From: Microbacterium sp. Root180
GTDB taxonomy: Bacteria; Actinomycetota; Actinomycetes; Actinomycetales; Microbacteriaceae
Assembly: GCF_001428485.1 (NCBI RefSeq)
Contig: NZ_LMHS01000003.1
Location: 434,001 to 498,000, forward strand
Direction: 5' to 3'
DNA length: 64,000 nucleotides
Below, one piece after another: positions 43,781 through 52,624 of the stretch. The notes beneath the pieces are model-generated. The model saw nothing but the letters and a program-made list of their open reading frames with translations, made no database searches and had not been told where the DNA came from. The number at the start of each line of letters is the position of its first letter. Position 1 is the first letter of the stretch. A program made the position numbers and the translations under genes.

Positions 43781-45658
43781 TCAGGCGCGTTGCAGGCGGT
43801 ATCGGAGCGCGGCGAGCTCGGCCCACAGCGGGGCGGGGACGCGGCCCTCGAACGTGCGGTAGAACTCCTCGGTGAGGTCGGCCTCGTGCAGCCACAGCTC
43901 GGGGTCCACGGCGAACAGCTCGTCCAGGTCGGCCTGCGAAACCTCGATGCCGTCGAGGTCGAGGTCTTCGGTGCGCGGGAGACGGCCGATGGGGCTCTCG
44001 ACCGCACCGACCTCGCCGTCGAGGCGGCGGATGATCCAGTCGATGACGCGGGCGTTGTCGCCGAAGCCCGGCCACAGGAACCGCCCGTCGGCGCCCTTGC
44101 GGAACCAGTTGACCTGGAAGACGCGGGGTGCGCGGTCGAAGCGCAGCTTCTGGCCGACCTTGAGCCAGTGGCCGAAGTAGTCGGCCATGTTGTAGCCGCA
44201 GAACGGGAGCATCGCGAACGGGTCGCGGCGCAGCTCCCCGACGGTGCCCTCGGCGGCGGCGGTGCGCTCGGACGAGACGTTGGAGCCCATGAAGACGCCG
44301 TGGGTCCAGTCCGTGGCCTCGACCACGAGGGGCACGTTCGTCGCGCGGCGTCCGCCGAACAGGATCGCGTCGAGCGGCACGCCCTCCGGTGCGTCCCAGT
44401 CGGCGGCGATCTGAGGGCACTGGTCGGCGCGCACCGTGAAGCGCGAGTTCGGGTGGGCGGCGGGGCGACCGGATGCCGGGGTCCACGCGTTGCCCTCCCA
44501 GTCGGTGAGCTCTGCCGGCGGCTCGTCGGTGAGGCCTTCCCACCACACGTCCCCGTCGGGTCGCAGTGCGACGTTCGTGAAGATCGTGTTGCCCCACAGA
44601 GTCTCGACGGCCGTGACATTGGTCGATTCGCCGGTGCCGGGCGCGACGCCGAAGAAGCCGGCCTCGGGGTTGATCGCCCACATCCGGCCATCGTCACCGG
44701 GCCGGAGCCACGCGATGTCGTCGCCGAGGGTCTCGACGCGCCAGCCGGGAATGGTGGGGCGCAGCATCGCGAGGTTGGTCTTGCCGCACGCCGACGGGAA
44801 CGCGGCGGCGAGGTGGTAGGCACGGCCCGCAGGGTCGATCACGCGGATGAGGAGCATGTGCTCGGCGAGCCAGCCTTCGTTGCGCCCGATGACCGAGGCG
44901 ATGCGCAGCGCGAAGCACTTCTTGGCCAGGATCGCATTGCCGCCGTATCCGGAGCCGAACGACCACACCTCGAGCGTGTCGGGGAAGTGGACGATGTACT
45001 TCTCGTCGTTGCACGGCCAGGCGACATCCTCCTCGCCGGCGAGAAGAGGGGCGCCGACGGAGTGGACCGTCTTCACCCACGGCGCACCGCCCGCGATCTC
45101 GCGCAGGACCTCGGTGCCCACGCGGGTCATGATCTCCATCGACGCGACCGCGTAGGCGCTGTCGGTGATCTGCACGCCGATGTGCGACAGGGGGCCGCCG
45201 ATGGCTCCCATCGAGAACGGGACGACGTACATCGTCCGGCCCGCCATCGAGCCTTCGAACAGCGGCGTGATGGTGGCGCGGATGTCGTCGGGAGCGGCCC
45301 AGTTGTTCGTGGGGCCGGCATCCTCCTCGCGCTCCGAGGCGATGAACGTGCGAGCCTCCGTGCGAGCGACGTCGCTCGGGTGCGAGCGCGCCAGGTACGA
45401 GCCGGGCCGCCACTCGGGGTTCAGCTTGATGAGCTTGCCCTCGTCGACCATCTCGCGCAGCAGGGCATCGTTCTCGGCCCGCGAGCCGTCGACCCAGTGC
45501 ACCCGGGCGGGCTGCGTGAGTGCCGCGATCTCGTCGACCCACGCCACCAGCCCGGCCATGCCCACACCGTGGATGGCGGGGACGTCGCCATAGGTGCGCG
45601 TCACCGCCGGCCGTGCGGCTGAGCCTTCGGGGCGGGTGAAGATGTCCGCAAGGGCCAT
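43781..45658 (-). CDS. pckG: Phosphoenolpyruvate carboxykinase (GTP)
   Basis: Converts oxaloacetate and GTP to PEP for gluconeogenesis. The 625-residue protein is of normal length for the GTP enzyme. [10 protein letters not shown] holds the P-loop and the reactive Cys291, and the [22 protein letters not shown] segment and the FFGVAPGTG motif are conserved in the family. It is divergent from a RamB-like regulator across 121 bases, a plausible point for acetate or carbon control. Confidence 0.96.
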   Translation of the reverse strand: MALADIFTRPEGSAARPAVTRTYGDVPAIHGVGMAGLVAWVDEIAALTQPARVHWVDGSRAENDALLREMVDEGKLIKLNPEWRPGSYLARSHPSDVARTEARTFIASEREEDAGPTNNWAAPDDIRATITPLFEGSMAGRTMYVVPFSMGAIGGPLSHIGVQITDSAYAVASMEIMTRVGTEVLREIAGGAPWVKTVHSVGAPLLAGEEDVAWPCNDEKYIVHFPDTLEVWSFGSGYGGNAILAKKCFALRIASVIGRNEGWLAEHMLLIRVIDPAGRAYHLAAAFPSACGKTNLAMLRPTIPGWRVETLGDDIAWLRPGDDGRMWAINPEAGFFGVAPGTGESTNVTAVETLWGNTIFTNVALRPDGDVWWEGLTDEPPAELTDWEGNAWTPASGRPAAHPNSRFTVRADQCPQIAADWDAPEGVPLDAILFGGRRATNVPLVVEATDWTHGVFMGSNVSSERTAAAEGTVGELRRDPFAMLPFCGYNMADYFGHWLKVGQKLRFDRAPRVFQVNWFRKGADGRFLWPGFGDNARVIDWIIRRLDGEVGAVESPIGRLPRTEDLDLDGIEVSQADLDELFAVDPELWLHEADLTEEFYRTFEGRVPAPLWAELAALRYRLQRA

Positions 45659-45767
45659 GGTCGCTCCTCTTCGATTCGACGTTCAGATCTGTGGTCTTCC
45701 TCCACTTTGTCGCGCTTCGGAGGTGTCTTCGCACCCTTCGACGCGTCAAGAGTTGCGATTCTTTCGT

Positions 45768-45773
45768 TATACT
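45768..45773 (+). promoter_or_regulatory. -10 box of leaderless ramB-like transcript (TATACT)
   Basis: TATACT lies 6 bases before the ATG at 45780; there is no Shine-Dalgarno sequence. It is the best -10 match in the window. Confidence 0.65.
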
Positions 45774-45779
45774 CAAGGA

Positions 45780-47216
45780 ATGCCGCCGACGTCGCTGGAA
45801 CTGTCCACCCTGGGTCACCGCATCCGTCATCAGCGGATCTCGCACGGATTCACGCTGGACGAGCTGGGAGAGCGCGTCGGCGTCGCCGGGAGCCAGCTCA
45901 GCCTCATCGAGAACGGCAAGCGGGAGCCGAAGCTCTCCCTGCTTCAGGCGATCGCCAACGCGACCGGGGTCGAGGTGGCCGACCTGCTGTCGGCCGAGCC
46001 GCCGAACCGCCGAGCGGCCCTCGAGATCGAGCTCGAGCGGGCTCAGGCCGGGTCGGTGTTCCGCCAGCTGGGCATCATGCCGGTCAAGGTCACCAAGGGC
46101 ATGTCCGACGAGACGCTCGAGTCGCTCCTCGGCCTGCATCGCGAGCTGCAGCGTCGCGAGCGCGAGGCCATCGCCACCCCCGAAGAGGCACGTCGCGCGA
46201 ACACCGAGCTGCGGCTGAAGATGCGCGAGCTCGACAACTACCGCCCCGACATCGAGAAGCTCGCCGAGAAGCAGCTCAAGGCGGCCGGTCACGTGTCGGG
46301 CGCACTCACCCACCGCACCGTGAGCATCATGGCGGAGAAGCTCGGCTTCGAGCTTCTCTACGTGAACGATCTCCCGCACTCGACCCGTTCCGTCACCGAC
46401 CTCGAGAACGGCCGCATCTACTTGCCGCCCGCCTCGATCCCGGGCGGGCATGGCCTGCGCTCCATGGCGCTGCAGGCCATGGCCCATCGCCTGCTCGGTC
46501 ACCGGCGCCCGACCGACTACGCCGATTTCCTCCAGCAGCGTCTCGAGATCAACTACTACGCCGCGTGCTGCCTCATGCCCGAGACGGCGTCGGCCGCGTT
46601 CCTCCAGCAGGCGAAGAAGGATCGCAACCTGGCGGTCGAGGACTTCCGCGACGCGTTCGGCGTGACGCACGAGGCGGCGGCGATGCGCCTGACCAACCTG
46701 GCGACGCGGCATCTCGGCATCCGTCTGCACTTCCTCCGCGTCGACGGCTCCGGCGCGATCACGCGCGTCTTCGAGAACGACGATCTGCCGCTGCCGATGG
46801 ATGTCACCGGTGCGGTCGACGGACAGATCGCGTGCCGGAAGTTCTCCGCGCGCGCGGCCTTCAGCGAGCAGAACCGCACGACGGAGCACTACCAGTACAC
46901 CGACACCCCGGCCGGCACCTTCTGGTGCTCGACCCAGACCGGCTCGACGAGCGAGGGCGAGTTCTCGATCACGGTCGGCGTGCCGTTCGACGACGCGCGG
47001 TGGTTCCGCGGTCGCGAGACGCAGAAGCGCGCGACGTCGACGTGCCCCGACGAGTCGTGCTGCCGCCGAGCCCCTGCCGAAGTGACCTCGCGGTGGTCGG
47101 GCAAGGCGTGGCCCAGCGCGCGGGTGCACATGCAGATGTTCTCGCCGCTGCCCCGCGGAGCATTCCCCGGCGTCGACGACAACGAGGTGTACGCGTTCCT
47201 CGACCGGCACGTGTGA
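45780..47216 (+). CDS. RamB/ScfR-type regulator (HTH plus degenerate ImmA/IrrE domain)
   Basis: A 478-residue regulator. The first 65 residues are an XRE-type HTH (LDELGERVGVAGSQLSLIENGKREP). The middle is an ImmA/IrrE-like metallopeptidase fold, in which the expected HExxH is MAHRLLGH around His236, so catalysis is unlikely. The C-terminal part, with CPDESCCRR, is the short-chain-fatty-acyl sensing domain. In corynebacteria RamB controls acetate and glyoxylate genes; the divergent pckG suggests a similar central-carbon role here. Confidence 0.85.
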   Translation: MPPTSLELSTLGHRIRHQRISHGFTLDELGERVGVAGSQLSLIENGKREPKLSLLQAIANATGVEVADLLSAEPPNRRAALEIELERAQAGSVFRQLGIMPVKVTKGMSDETLESLLGLHRELQRREREAIATPEEARRANTELRLKMRELDNYRPDIEKLAEKQLKAAGHVSGALTHRTVSIMAEKLGFELLYVNDLPHSTRSVTDLENGRIYLPPASIPGGHGLRSMALQAMAHRLLGHRRPTDYADFLQQRLEINYYAACCLMPETASAAFLQQAKKDRNLAVEDFRDAFGVTHEAAAMRLTNLATRHLGIRLHFLRVDGSGAITRVFENDDLPLPMDVTGAVDGQIACRKFSARAAFSEQNRTTEHYQYTDTPAGTFWCSTQTGSTSEGEFSITVGVPFDDARWFRGRETQKRATSTCPDESCCRRAPAEVTSRWSGKAWPSARVHMQMFSPLPRGAFPGVDDNEVYAFLDRHV

Positions 47217-47292
47217 TCTGCCGCCCACGTCGAGTGTCACCGGGGGCGGGGACCAAGCGCGGGTCGCGGCGGCGGATGTCGCGACGGCGGCG

Positions 47293-47298
47293 TAGCCT
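47293..47298 (+). promoter_or_regulatory. -10 box of leaderless transcript (TAGCCT)
   Basis: TAGCCT lies 6 bases before the GTG at 47305; there is no Shine-Dalgarno sequence. Confidence 0.6.
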
Positions 47299-47304
47299 CG
47301 AAGG

Positions 47305-47967
47305 GTGACCCCCGAACTCGCCGCCCGCATCGTCGCGGACTCCCGCGACCGGGTGGCGTGGGTGCGGGCACGCTCCCGCGGGATCACGGCGACGGATGTC
47401 GCCGCCCTGACGTCCGACCGGGCGATCGCGCGTGCCGCCGACGCCAAGCTGATGGGGTCCGGCTTCTCCGGCAACGCCTATACGGCCCACGGCCGGGCGC
47501 GCGAGCCTGAGATCGCCGCGTGGGTCGCCGCGACCCATGGCATCCAGCCGTCCTCCGCGCTCTTCCACGCCGTCGTCGAACGGCGCCACCTCGCGACGCC
47601 CGACGGCATCGGCGTCGACACGGCCGGGCGCGTCACGCTCGCCGAGATCAAGACGACGAACAAGTCGTGGCGCAGCATCCCGCGGTCCTATCTGCGGCAG
47701 GTGTGGTGGCAGCAGCACGTCCTCGGCGCCGAGCGCACGCTCGTGGCATGGGAGCAGCACGACGGCTTCGTGCCCGTCGGCGATGAGCCGCGCTGCGCCT
47801 GGGTCGACCGCGACGATGCCGAGATCGGCAAGCTGGTGCGGCTGGCGACGGCTCTCATCGACGAGCTCTACCACCGCACGACGAAGGAGCGCGGGCCGGT
47901 CGAGCGGATGCCGCAGCCCAGCGCGCCGCCTCGGCAGCCGTTCCGCGCCCTCGCCCTCGCCGACTGA
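47305..47967 (+). CDS. YqaJ-like (lambda-exonuclease-fold) nuclease
   Basis: A 220-residue protein. RSRGITATDVAALTSD near the N-terminus, the GRAREPEIAAWVAA segment with its Glu, DGIGVDTAGRVTLAEIKTT with the Asp/Glu-x-Lys site, and SYLRQVWWQQHVLG fit the YqaJ viral recombinase family. Most members sit in prophages with a RecT-like annealing protein. None is seen here, so this is a lone chromosomal copy of unknown role. Confidence 0.8.
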   Translation: MTPELAARIVADSRDRVAWVRARSRGITATDVAALTSDRAIARAADAKLMGSGFSGNAYTAHGRAREPEIAAWVAATHGIQPSSALFHAVVERRHLATPDGIGVDTAGRVTLAEIKTTNKSWRSIPRSYLRQVWWQQHVLGAERTLVAWEQHDGFVPVGDEPRCAWVDRDDAEIGKLVRLATALIDELYHRTTKERGPVERMPQPSAPPRQPFRALALAD

Positions 47968-48010
47968 GCCCGACGGGCGGTTCGCCGCCGCACCCCCGCG
48001 CAGGGGAATA

Positions 48011-48072
48011 GTTGACGTGTGTCAACGATTGAGGATATAGTTGACTCACTTCAACTGTTGACTCACGTCAAT
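48011..48072. promoter_or_regulatory. Triple operator-like boxes GTTGAC-N4-GTCAAC before the MFS pump
   Basis: Three inverted repeats: 48011-48026 (perfect), 48040-48055 (one mismatch in the second half) and 48057-48072 (one mismatch at the last base). The centres are about 29 and 17 bp apart. The MarR regulator encoded after the pump is the natural ligand. Confidence 0.7.
48012..48041 (+). promoter_or_regulatory. Promoter of the MFS pump and marR
   Basis: TTGACG (48012-48017), 18-base spacer, TATAGT (48036-48041). The -35 is inside the first operator box and the -10 touches the second, so a bound repressor would block it. Confidence 0.7.
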
Positions 48073-48126
48073 CATCTTGCGCCATCGTCGCCGCACCACC
48101 CTCGATACTCCGCACGAAGGATCTCC

Positions 48127-49869
48127 ATGGCCTCCCCCACCACCGCGACCGGTACGGTCGCCGACGCCGCCGAAGCGGCGGACGAGAAGCGCCGGCACCG
48201 GCACGTCCTGCAGGCGCTCTCCGGCCTGCTGCTGGGCATGTTCGTCTCGATGCTCGCCTCGACCGTCGTCTCGACATCGCTCCCCGTCATCGTCCACGAC
48301 CTGGGCGGCGACCAGGCGGCGTTCACGTGGGTCGTCACCGCCACGCTGCTGACGACCGCGATCTCGACGCCCGTCTGGGGCAAGCTCTCGGATCTGTACA
48401 ACCGCAAGATGCTCATCCAGATCGCCATCGTGATCTTCGTGCTCGCCACCGCGGCCGCGGGCTTCTCACAGGACACCGGCACCCTCATCGCGTTCCGTGC
48501 GGTGCAGGGCATCGGCGCGGGCGGTCTCGCCGCGCTCAGCCAGGTGATCATGGCCGACATCATCAGCCCGCGCGAGCGCGGCCGGTACATGGGTCTCTTC
48601 GGCGCCGTCATGGCCGTCGCCACGGTCGGCGGACCACTGCTCGGCGGGTTCATCACCGACACCATCGACTGGCGCTGGAACTTCTTCATCGCGCTGCCGT
48701 TCGCCGTCGCCGCGCTCATCATCATGCAGCGGACCCTTCACCTGCCGGCGCGCCCGAAGGTCAAGGCGCGCATCGACTACTTCGGCATCGTGCTGCTCTC
48801 CACCGCCGTCTCGCTGCTGCTCATCTGGATCACCGGAGCCGGCAAGGACTACGACTGGTGGAGCACCGAGACCATCCTGATGGCCGGCGGCGCCCTCCTC
48901 GCAGCGGTGGTCTTCGTCATCGTCGAGCTGCGCTCGAAGGAGCCGCTCGTGCCCCTCACGATGTTCCGCAACCGCACATTCACCCTGTCCGTGATCGCAT
49001 CGATCTCGATCGGCATCGCCATGTTCGGCACGTCGGTGTTCCTGAGCCAGTACATGCAGCTCGCCCGCGGAGCGACGCCGACCGAGGCGGGGCTCATGAC
49101 CATCCCGATGATCGGCGGACTCCTGATCGCGTCGATCGTGATCGGTGGCCTCGTGACCCGAACCGGGCACTGGAAGCCCTTCCTCATCGTGGGCGGCGTG
49201 CTCCTGATCGCCGGGTCTTACCTGCTGTCGACGATCCACTACGACACGAACTTCGTGCTCGTCTCGATCTACATGTTCCTGCTCGGCGCGGGCGTCGGCA
49301 TGACGATGCAGAACCTCGTGCTCATCGTGCAGAACACCGCGAACCCGAACGAGATCGGGGCCGCGAGCTCGGGCGTCACGTTCTTCCGCAGCCTCGGCGG
49401 CACGATCGGCGTCTCGGTGATGGGCGCCGCGCTGGCGACCTCGGCGACGAACCTGTTCACGGATCGCAAGGACGACATCGGCGCCGCGCTGATGAAGCTC
49501 GGCGAGAAGGGCGCCGCCATCGGCGAGCAGCTCCAGTCAGGCACGATCCCGCAGGTCTCGGCGCTGCCCGAGTCGATCCGCGTGATCGTCGAGGACATCT
49601 ACGCCCAGGCGATCGCCCACTCCTTCCTGATCGCCGTCCCGCTGGCCGTGATCAGCCTGATCGCGATCATCTTCCTTCCCAACAAGCCGCTGACACGCAT
49701 GACCACGAACGAGCGCGCCGCGGCCTTGGAAGCGGACCTCGCGACGGTCTCGACCACCGAGGGCATGGCGGCGCTGCAGGCGACGGGCGCCGTGCGGACT
49801 GCGGATGCCGCGACCGCGACGACGCCGGACGGCGACCTCGCGGCGGACGAAGCATCCGCCCGCCGCTAG
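48127..49869 (+). CDS. DHA2-type (EmrB/QacA) MFS drug efflux pump
   Basis: A 580-residue proton-coupled efflux transporter with about 14 helices. TTAISTPVWGKLSDLYNRKMLI is the MFS loop 2-3 motif and GLAALSQVIMADIISPRERGRYMG the later one. Substrates are typically drugs or toxic organics. AAGGA lies 6 bases before the ATG at 48127, which I prefer to an upstream in-frame start because the operator boxes occupy that region. Confidence 0.9.
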   Translation: MASPTTATGTVADAAEAADEKRRHRHVLQALSGLLLGMFVSMLASTVVSTSLPVIVHDLGGDQAAFTWVVTATLLTTAISTPVWGKLSDLYNRKMLIQIAIVIFVLATAAAGFSQDTGTLIAFRAVQGIGAGGLAALSQVIMADIISPRERGRYMGLFGAVMAVATVGGPLLGGFITDTIDWRWNFFIALPFAVAALIIMQRTLHLPARPKVKARIDYFGIVLLSTAVSLLLIWITGAGKDYDWWSTETILMAGGALLAAVVFVIVELRSKEPLVPLTMFRNRTFTLSVIASISIGIAMFGTSVFLSQYMQLARGATPTEAGLMTIPMIGGLLIASIVIGGLVTRTGHWKPFLIVGGVLLIAGSYLLSTIHYDTNFVLVSIYMFLLGAGVGMTMQNLVLIVQNTANPNEIGAASSGVTFFRSLGGTIGVSVMGAALATSATNLFTDRKDDIGAALMKLGEKGAAIGEQLQSGTIPQVSALPESIRVIVEDIYAQAIAHSFLIAVPLAVISLIAIIFLPNKPLTRMTTNERAAALEADLATVSTTEGMAALQATGAVRTADAATATTPDGDLAADEASARR

Positions 49870-49880
49870 TGTCGATCACG

Positions 49881-50345
49881 ATGACCACCGACGACACCCG
49901 AGAGGCGCGCACCGAAGCGGTGCGCGCCCTCGAGGCCGAGTTCGGCGAGCTGATCAACCGCTTCCGGCGGGTCATCTCCGAGAACGCCAATCGGGTGAGC
50001 CCGGGGATGCTGCCCGGCGCATACAAGGTGTTCACCACGATCGTCCGTCGCGAGTCGATCACCCTCTCGGCCCTCGCCGAGAGCCTCATGGCCGACAAGG
50101 GACAGATCAGCCGCACCGTGCGCGAGCTCGAGCAGCTCGGGCTCATCGAGCGCACCCCGGATCCGGACGATGGGCGCTCCAGCCTGCTGTCGGCGACTCC
50201 GGCGGGGCTCGAGCGCCTGGCGCAGGCCCGCGCACCGCAGGAGCGGACGCTCGTCGATGCGCTCGAAGACTGGCCGATCGACGACATCCGCAATCTCTCA
50301 CGACTGCTGCACGCGCTCACCGCCGGCGAGTCACCGAGCGCCTGA
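49881..50345 (+). CDS. MarR-family transcriptional regulator
   Basis: A 154-residue MarR protein with a winged helix: ITLSALAESLMADKGQISRTVRELEQLGLIERTPDPDDGRSS contains the recognition helix and the wing. It follows the MFS pump and should repress it through the boxes at 48011-48072. The start may be the ATG at 49881 or a GTG at 49869 that overlaps the MFS stop (TAGTG). Confidence 0.86.
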   Translation: MTTDDTREARTEAVRALEAEFGELINRFRRVISENANRVSPGMLPGAYKVFTTIVRRESITLSALAESLMADKGQISRTVRELEQLGLIERTPDPDDGRSSLLSATPAGLERLAQARAPQERTLVDALEDWPIDDIRNLSRLLHALTAGESPSA

Positions 50346-50460
50346 GCGGGCTTCTCGCCCCGGTAGCACCCCCGAAACACGGGTGAGACATAGGCACGCT
50401 TGACTGGCCTCAGGCGGCGGCAGGATGCCGGCGACGACGTGCACGCGGAAGGAGCGTCCG

Positions 50461-51492
50461 ATGAGATTCCGACCGCTGCGATCGGCCCCCTCCTCCGACG
50501 CCGACCGCGTCGCCGTCGCGGACCCGCCCGCCGCGATGAGGGCGGTCGTGTTCGACGGTCCCGGCGACGCCGATACGCTGCGCACCGCGGACGTCCCCGT
50601 CCCCTCCCCCGTGATCAGCGAGCTCCTCGTGCGGGTCGTGGCGGCGGGCGTGAATCCGATCGATGCGAAGACGCGGTCCGGCGCAGGCGTGTCGGGGCAG
50701 CTCGCTGCGCATCCGTCGACGCTGGGCTTCGACTTCAGCGGGATCGTCGTCAAGAGCCCGTTCGAGTCGCATCCGTTCCCCGCGGGCACGCCCGTCTTCG
50801 GCATGGCGGCATTCCCCCGCTCGGGCGGAACGTACGCCGAATACGCGGTCGTGCCGACGCTGTCGGTCGCGCGCAAGCCGACGTCGCTGTCGCACGTGGA
50901 GGCAGCGGGGGTGCCGCTGGCCGCGCTCACCGCGTGGGGGCTCGTGGTCGAGACCGCGCACGCCCACGAGGGGCAGCGGATCCTCATCCACGCCGGCAGC
51001 GGCGGAGTCGGCCACTTCGCCGTGCAGTTCGCCGCCTACTTCGGCGCCCACGTCACCGCGACGGCATCCGGGCGCAACGCCTCGTGGCTGCGCGAGCTCG
51101 GGGCCTCGGTCGTGATCGACTACACGACCACGCGCTTCGACGAGGTGATCGCCGACGTCGACGTGGTCATCGACCTCGTCGGCAACGTCGGTGGCGACGT
51201 CGGCACCCGCTCGCTGCGGGTGCTCCGCCCCGGCGGGCTCTACATCAACGTGCCGACAGGCTCGTGGCCCGGCTACGCCGATGCCGCCGACGACGCCGGC
51301 GTGCGAGCGACGAGCTACAAGGTGATCCCCGACGGCAGTGCGCTGGCGACGATCGGGCGACTGCTCGACTCCGGCGCCGTGCAGGTCTACATCGACCGGG
51401 TCTTCGACCTGTCGGACGCCGCGGCGGCCCACCGCCATCTCGAGGAGGGCCACACGCGCGGCAAGCTCGTGCTGCGCGTCAGCGACGACTGA
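50461..51492 (+). CDS. NADPH:quinone-oxidoreductase-like zinc-free alcohol dehydrogenase family enzyme
   Basis: A 343-residue medium-chain dehydrogenase/reductase. AAGVNPIDAKTRSGAG near residue 70 is the MDR N-terminal signature without zinc ligands, and the nucleotide-binding HAGSGGVGHFAVQFAA follows near residue 180. It probably reduces quinones or enones with NADPH. Start chosen at the ATG with GGAAGGAG 6 bases upstream. The first 30 residues are outside the conserved fold. Confidence 0.85.
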   Translation: MRFRPLRSAPSSDADRVAVADPPAAMRAVVFDGPGDADTLRTADVPVPSPVISELLVRVVAAGVNPIDAKTRSGAGVSGQLAAHPSTLGFDFSGIVVKSPFESHPFPAGTPVFGMAAFPRSGGTYAEYAVVPTLSVARKPTSLSHVEAAGVPLAALTAWGLVVETAHAHEGQRILIHAGSGGVGHFAVQFAAYFGAHVTATASGRNASWLRELGASVVIDYTTTRFDEVIADVDVVIDLVGNVGGDVGTRSLRVLRPGGLYINVPTGSWPGYADAADDAGVRATSYKVIPDGSALATIGRLLDSGAVQVYIDRVFDLSDAAAAHRHLEEGHTRGKLVLRVSDD

Positions 51493-51527
51493 CCCCTCGA
51501 TCCCCGGCTGCGCGCCGATGGTGTCGC

Positions 51528-51595
51528 GAAACGAGGAAACACGCCGACGGGGCGGGCGCGCAGCGTCCGGTTCACGGCGTTTCTCCTCGGTTTTC
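51528..51595. repeat. Imperfect long inverted repeat between convergent genes
   Basis: The left arm 51528-51546 (GAAACGAGGAAACACGCCG) matches the complement of 51575-51595 with a few single-base differences, around a 28-base centre. It lies between the oxidoreductase stop and the lysG stop and may be a two-way terminator or a small decayed element. Confidence 0.45.
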
Positions 51596-51635
51596 GACCG
51601 AACCCGCGCGTCCGCGACGACGGCGCGTCCGCGAC

Positions 51636-51654
51636 GGCGGTGCGAGGCACCGCC
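51636..51654 (-). terminator. Terminator hairpin of the lysG-like gene
   Basis: GGCGGTGC (51636-51643) pairs with GCACCGCC (51647-51654) with a 3-base loop, directly after the minus-strand stop at 51663. Confidence 0.65.
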
Positions 51655-51662
51655 CCGCAGGA

Positions 51663-52553
51663 TCAGGCGGGGGCGAGGACGCGGCGGCCCTCGGCGACGA
51701 TCTCCTCGGCGATCGCGTCGAGCAGCGGGGAGCGCAGGTTCCACTGCTGCCAGTGCAGAGGTACGTCGATGGGAGGACCGCCGAGGCGCACGAGCTCGCC
51801 ACGGGCGAGAGGCTCCGCCGACTGGAAGGTCGGCAGCAGCGCCCAGCCGAGCCCGAGGCGCACCGCGGTCGCGAAATCGTTCGATGCCGGCACGAAGTGC
51901 CGCGGCGGGCGGGCTGTGGCGCCCATCGCCCGCAGCCACTCGTTCTGCAGATCGTCGCGCCGGTCGAAATCGACCACAGGTGCGGCGTTGAGCGCCTCGG
52001 CGATGGCAGCGCCCAGGACCCAGCGCTCCACGAACGCCGGCGTCGCGACGGCCTCGTAGCGCATCGCGCCCAGCGTGCTCACGCGGCATCCGGCAACCGG
52101 CGTCGCCCGAGATGTGACCGCGCCCATCACCGTTCCCGACTCCAGGAGGCCGGCGGTGAAGTCCTGGTCGTCGCGATGCAGGTCGAAGACCACCGGATGC
52201 CGCTGCGACAGCCGTGCGAGAGGTGCGAGGAACCATGTTCCGAGCGAGTCGGCGTTCACCGCGAGAGGTACGGCGGTGCGCGCGCCCTCGTCGGCGTCCG
52301 CTCCCAGCTCCGCCACCGTGTCGTGTTCGAGGAGGGCCGCCTGCCGCGCGAGCCGAACGATCGCCACCCCCGCCTCGGTGGCGCGCGCCGGCTTGGAGCG
52401 GACGAGCACCACCCGGCCGAGCTGTTCCTCGAGCGTCTTGATGCGCTGGCTGACCGCCGACGGTGTGATGTGGAGCCGGCGGGCGGCGGCGTCGAGAGTG
52501 CCTTCGTCCACCACCGCGGCGACGGTCTCGGCGAGCTCGAACGGGATCCGCAT
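51663..52553 (-). CDS. lysG: LysR-family regulator of amino-acid export (LysG/ArgP-like)
   Basis: A 296-residue LysR regulator. The N-terminal HTH (LDAAARRLHITPSAVSQRIKTLEEQLG) is of the ArgP/LysG type; the rest is the effector-binding domain. It is divergent from a LysE-type exporter, the same layout as lysG-lysE of corynebacteria, where lysine or arginine is the co-activator. A TAGTCT box lies 8 bases before the ATG, near the leaderless spacing. Confidence 0.9.
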   Translation of the reverse strand: MRIPFELAETVAAVVDEGTLDAAARRLHITPSAVSQRIKTLEEQLGRVVLVRSKPARATEAGVAIVRLARQAALLEHDTVAELGADADEGARTAVPLAVNADSLGTWFLAPLARLSQRHPVVFDLHRDDQDFTAGLLESGTVMGAVTSRATPVAGCRVSTLGAMRYEAVATPAFVERWVLGAAIAEALNAAPVVDFDRRDDLQNEWLRAMGATARPPRHFVPASNDFATAVRLGLGWALLPTFQSAEPLARGELVRLGGPPIDVPLHWQQWNLRSPLLDAIAEEIVAEGRRVLAPA

Positions 52554-52612
52554 AGTAAGTGAGACTAATGCACCTGAAGAATCATGAGCTGGACTGAACC
52601 TACTCCGGCATC

Positions 52613-52618
52613 TAGCGT
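52613..52618 (+). promoter_or_regulatory. -10 box of leaderless lysE transcript (TAGCGT)
   Basis: TAGCGT lies 6 bases before the GTG at 52625; there is no Shine-Dalgarno sequence. The lysG-lysE intergenic space is only 71 bases, so the regulator must bind within it. Confidence 0.6.
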
Positions 52619-52624
52619 CGAAGA

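Noticed and set aside
47305..50345. Prophage remnant around the YqaJ-like gene.
   Set aside because: Neighbours are host regulators and a drug pump; no integrase, capsid or lysis genes and no att-like duplication were seen.
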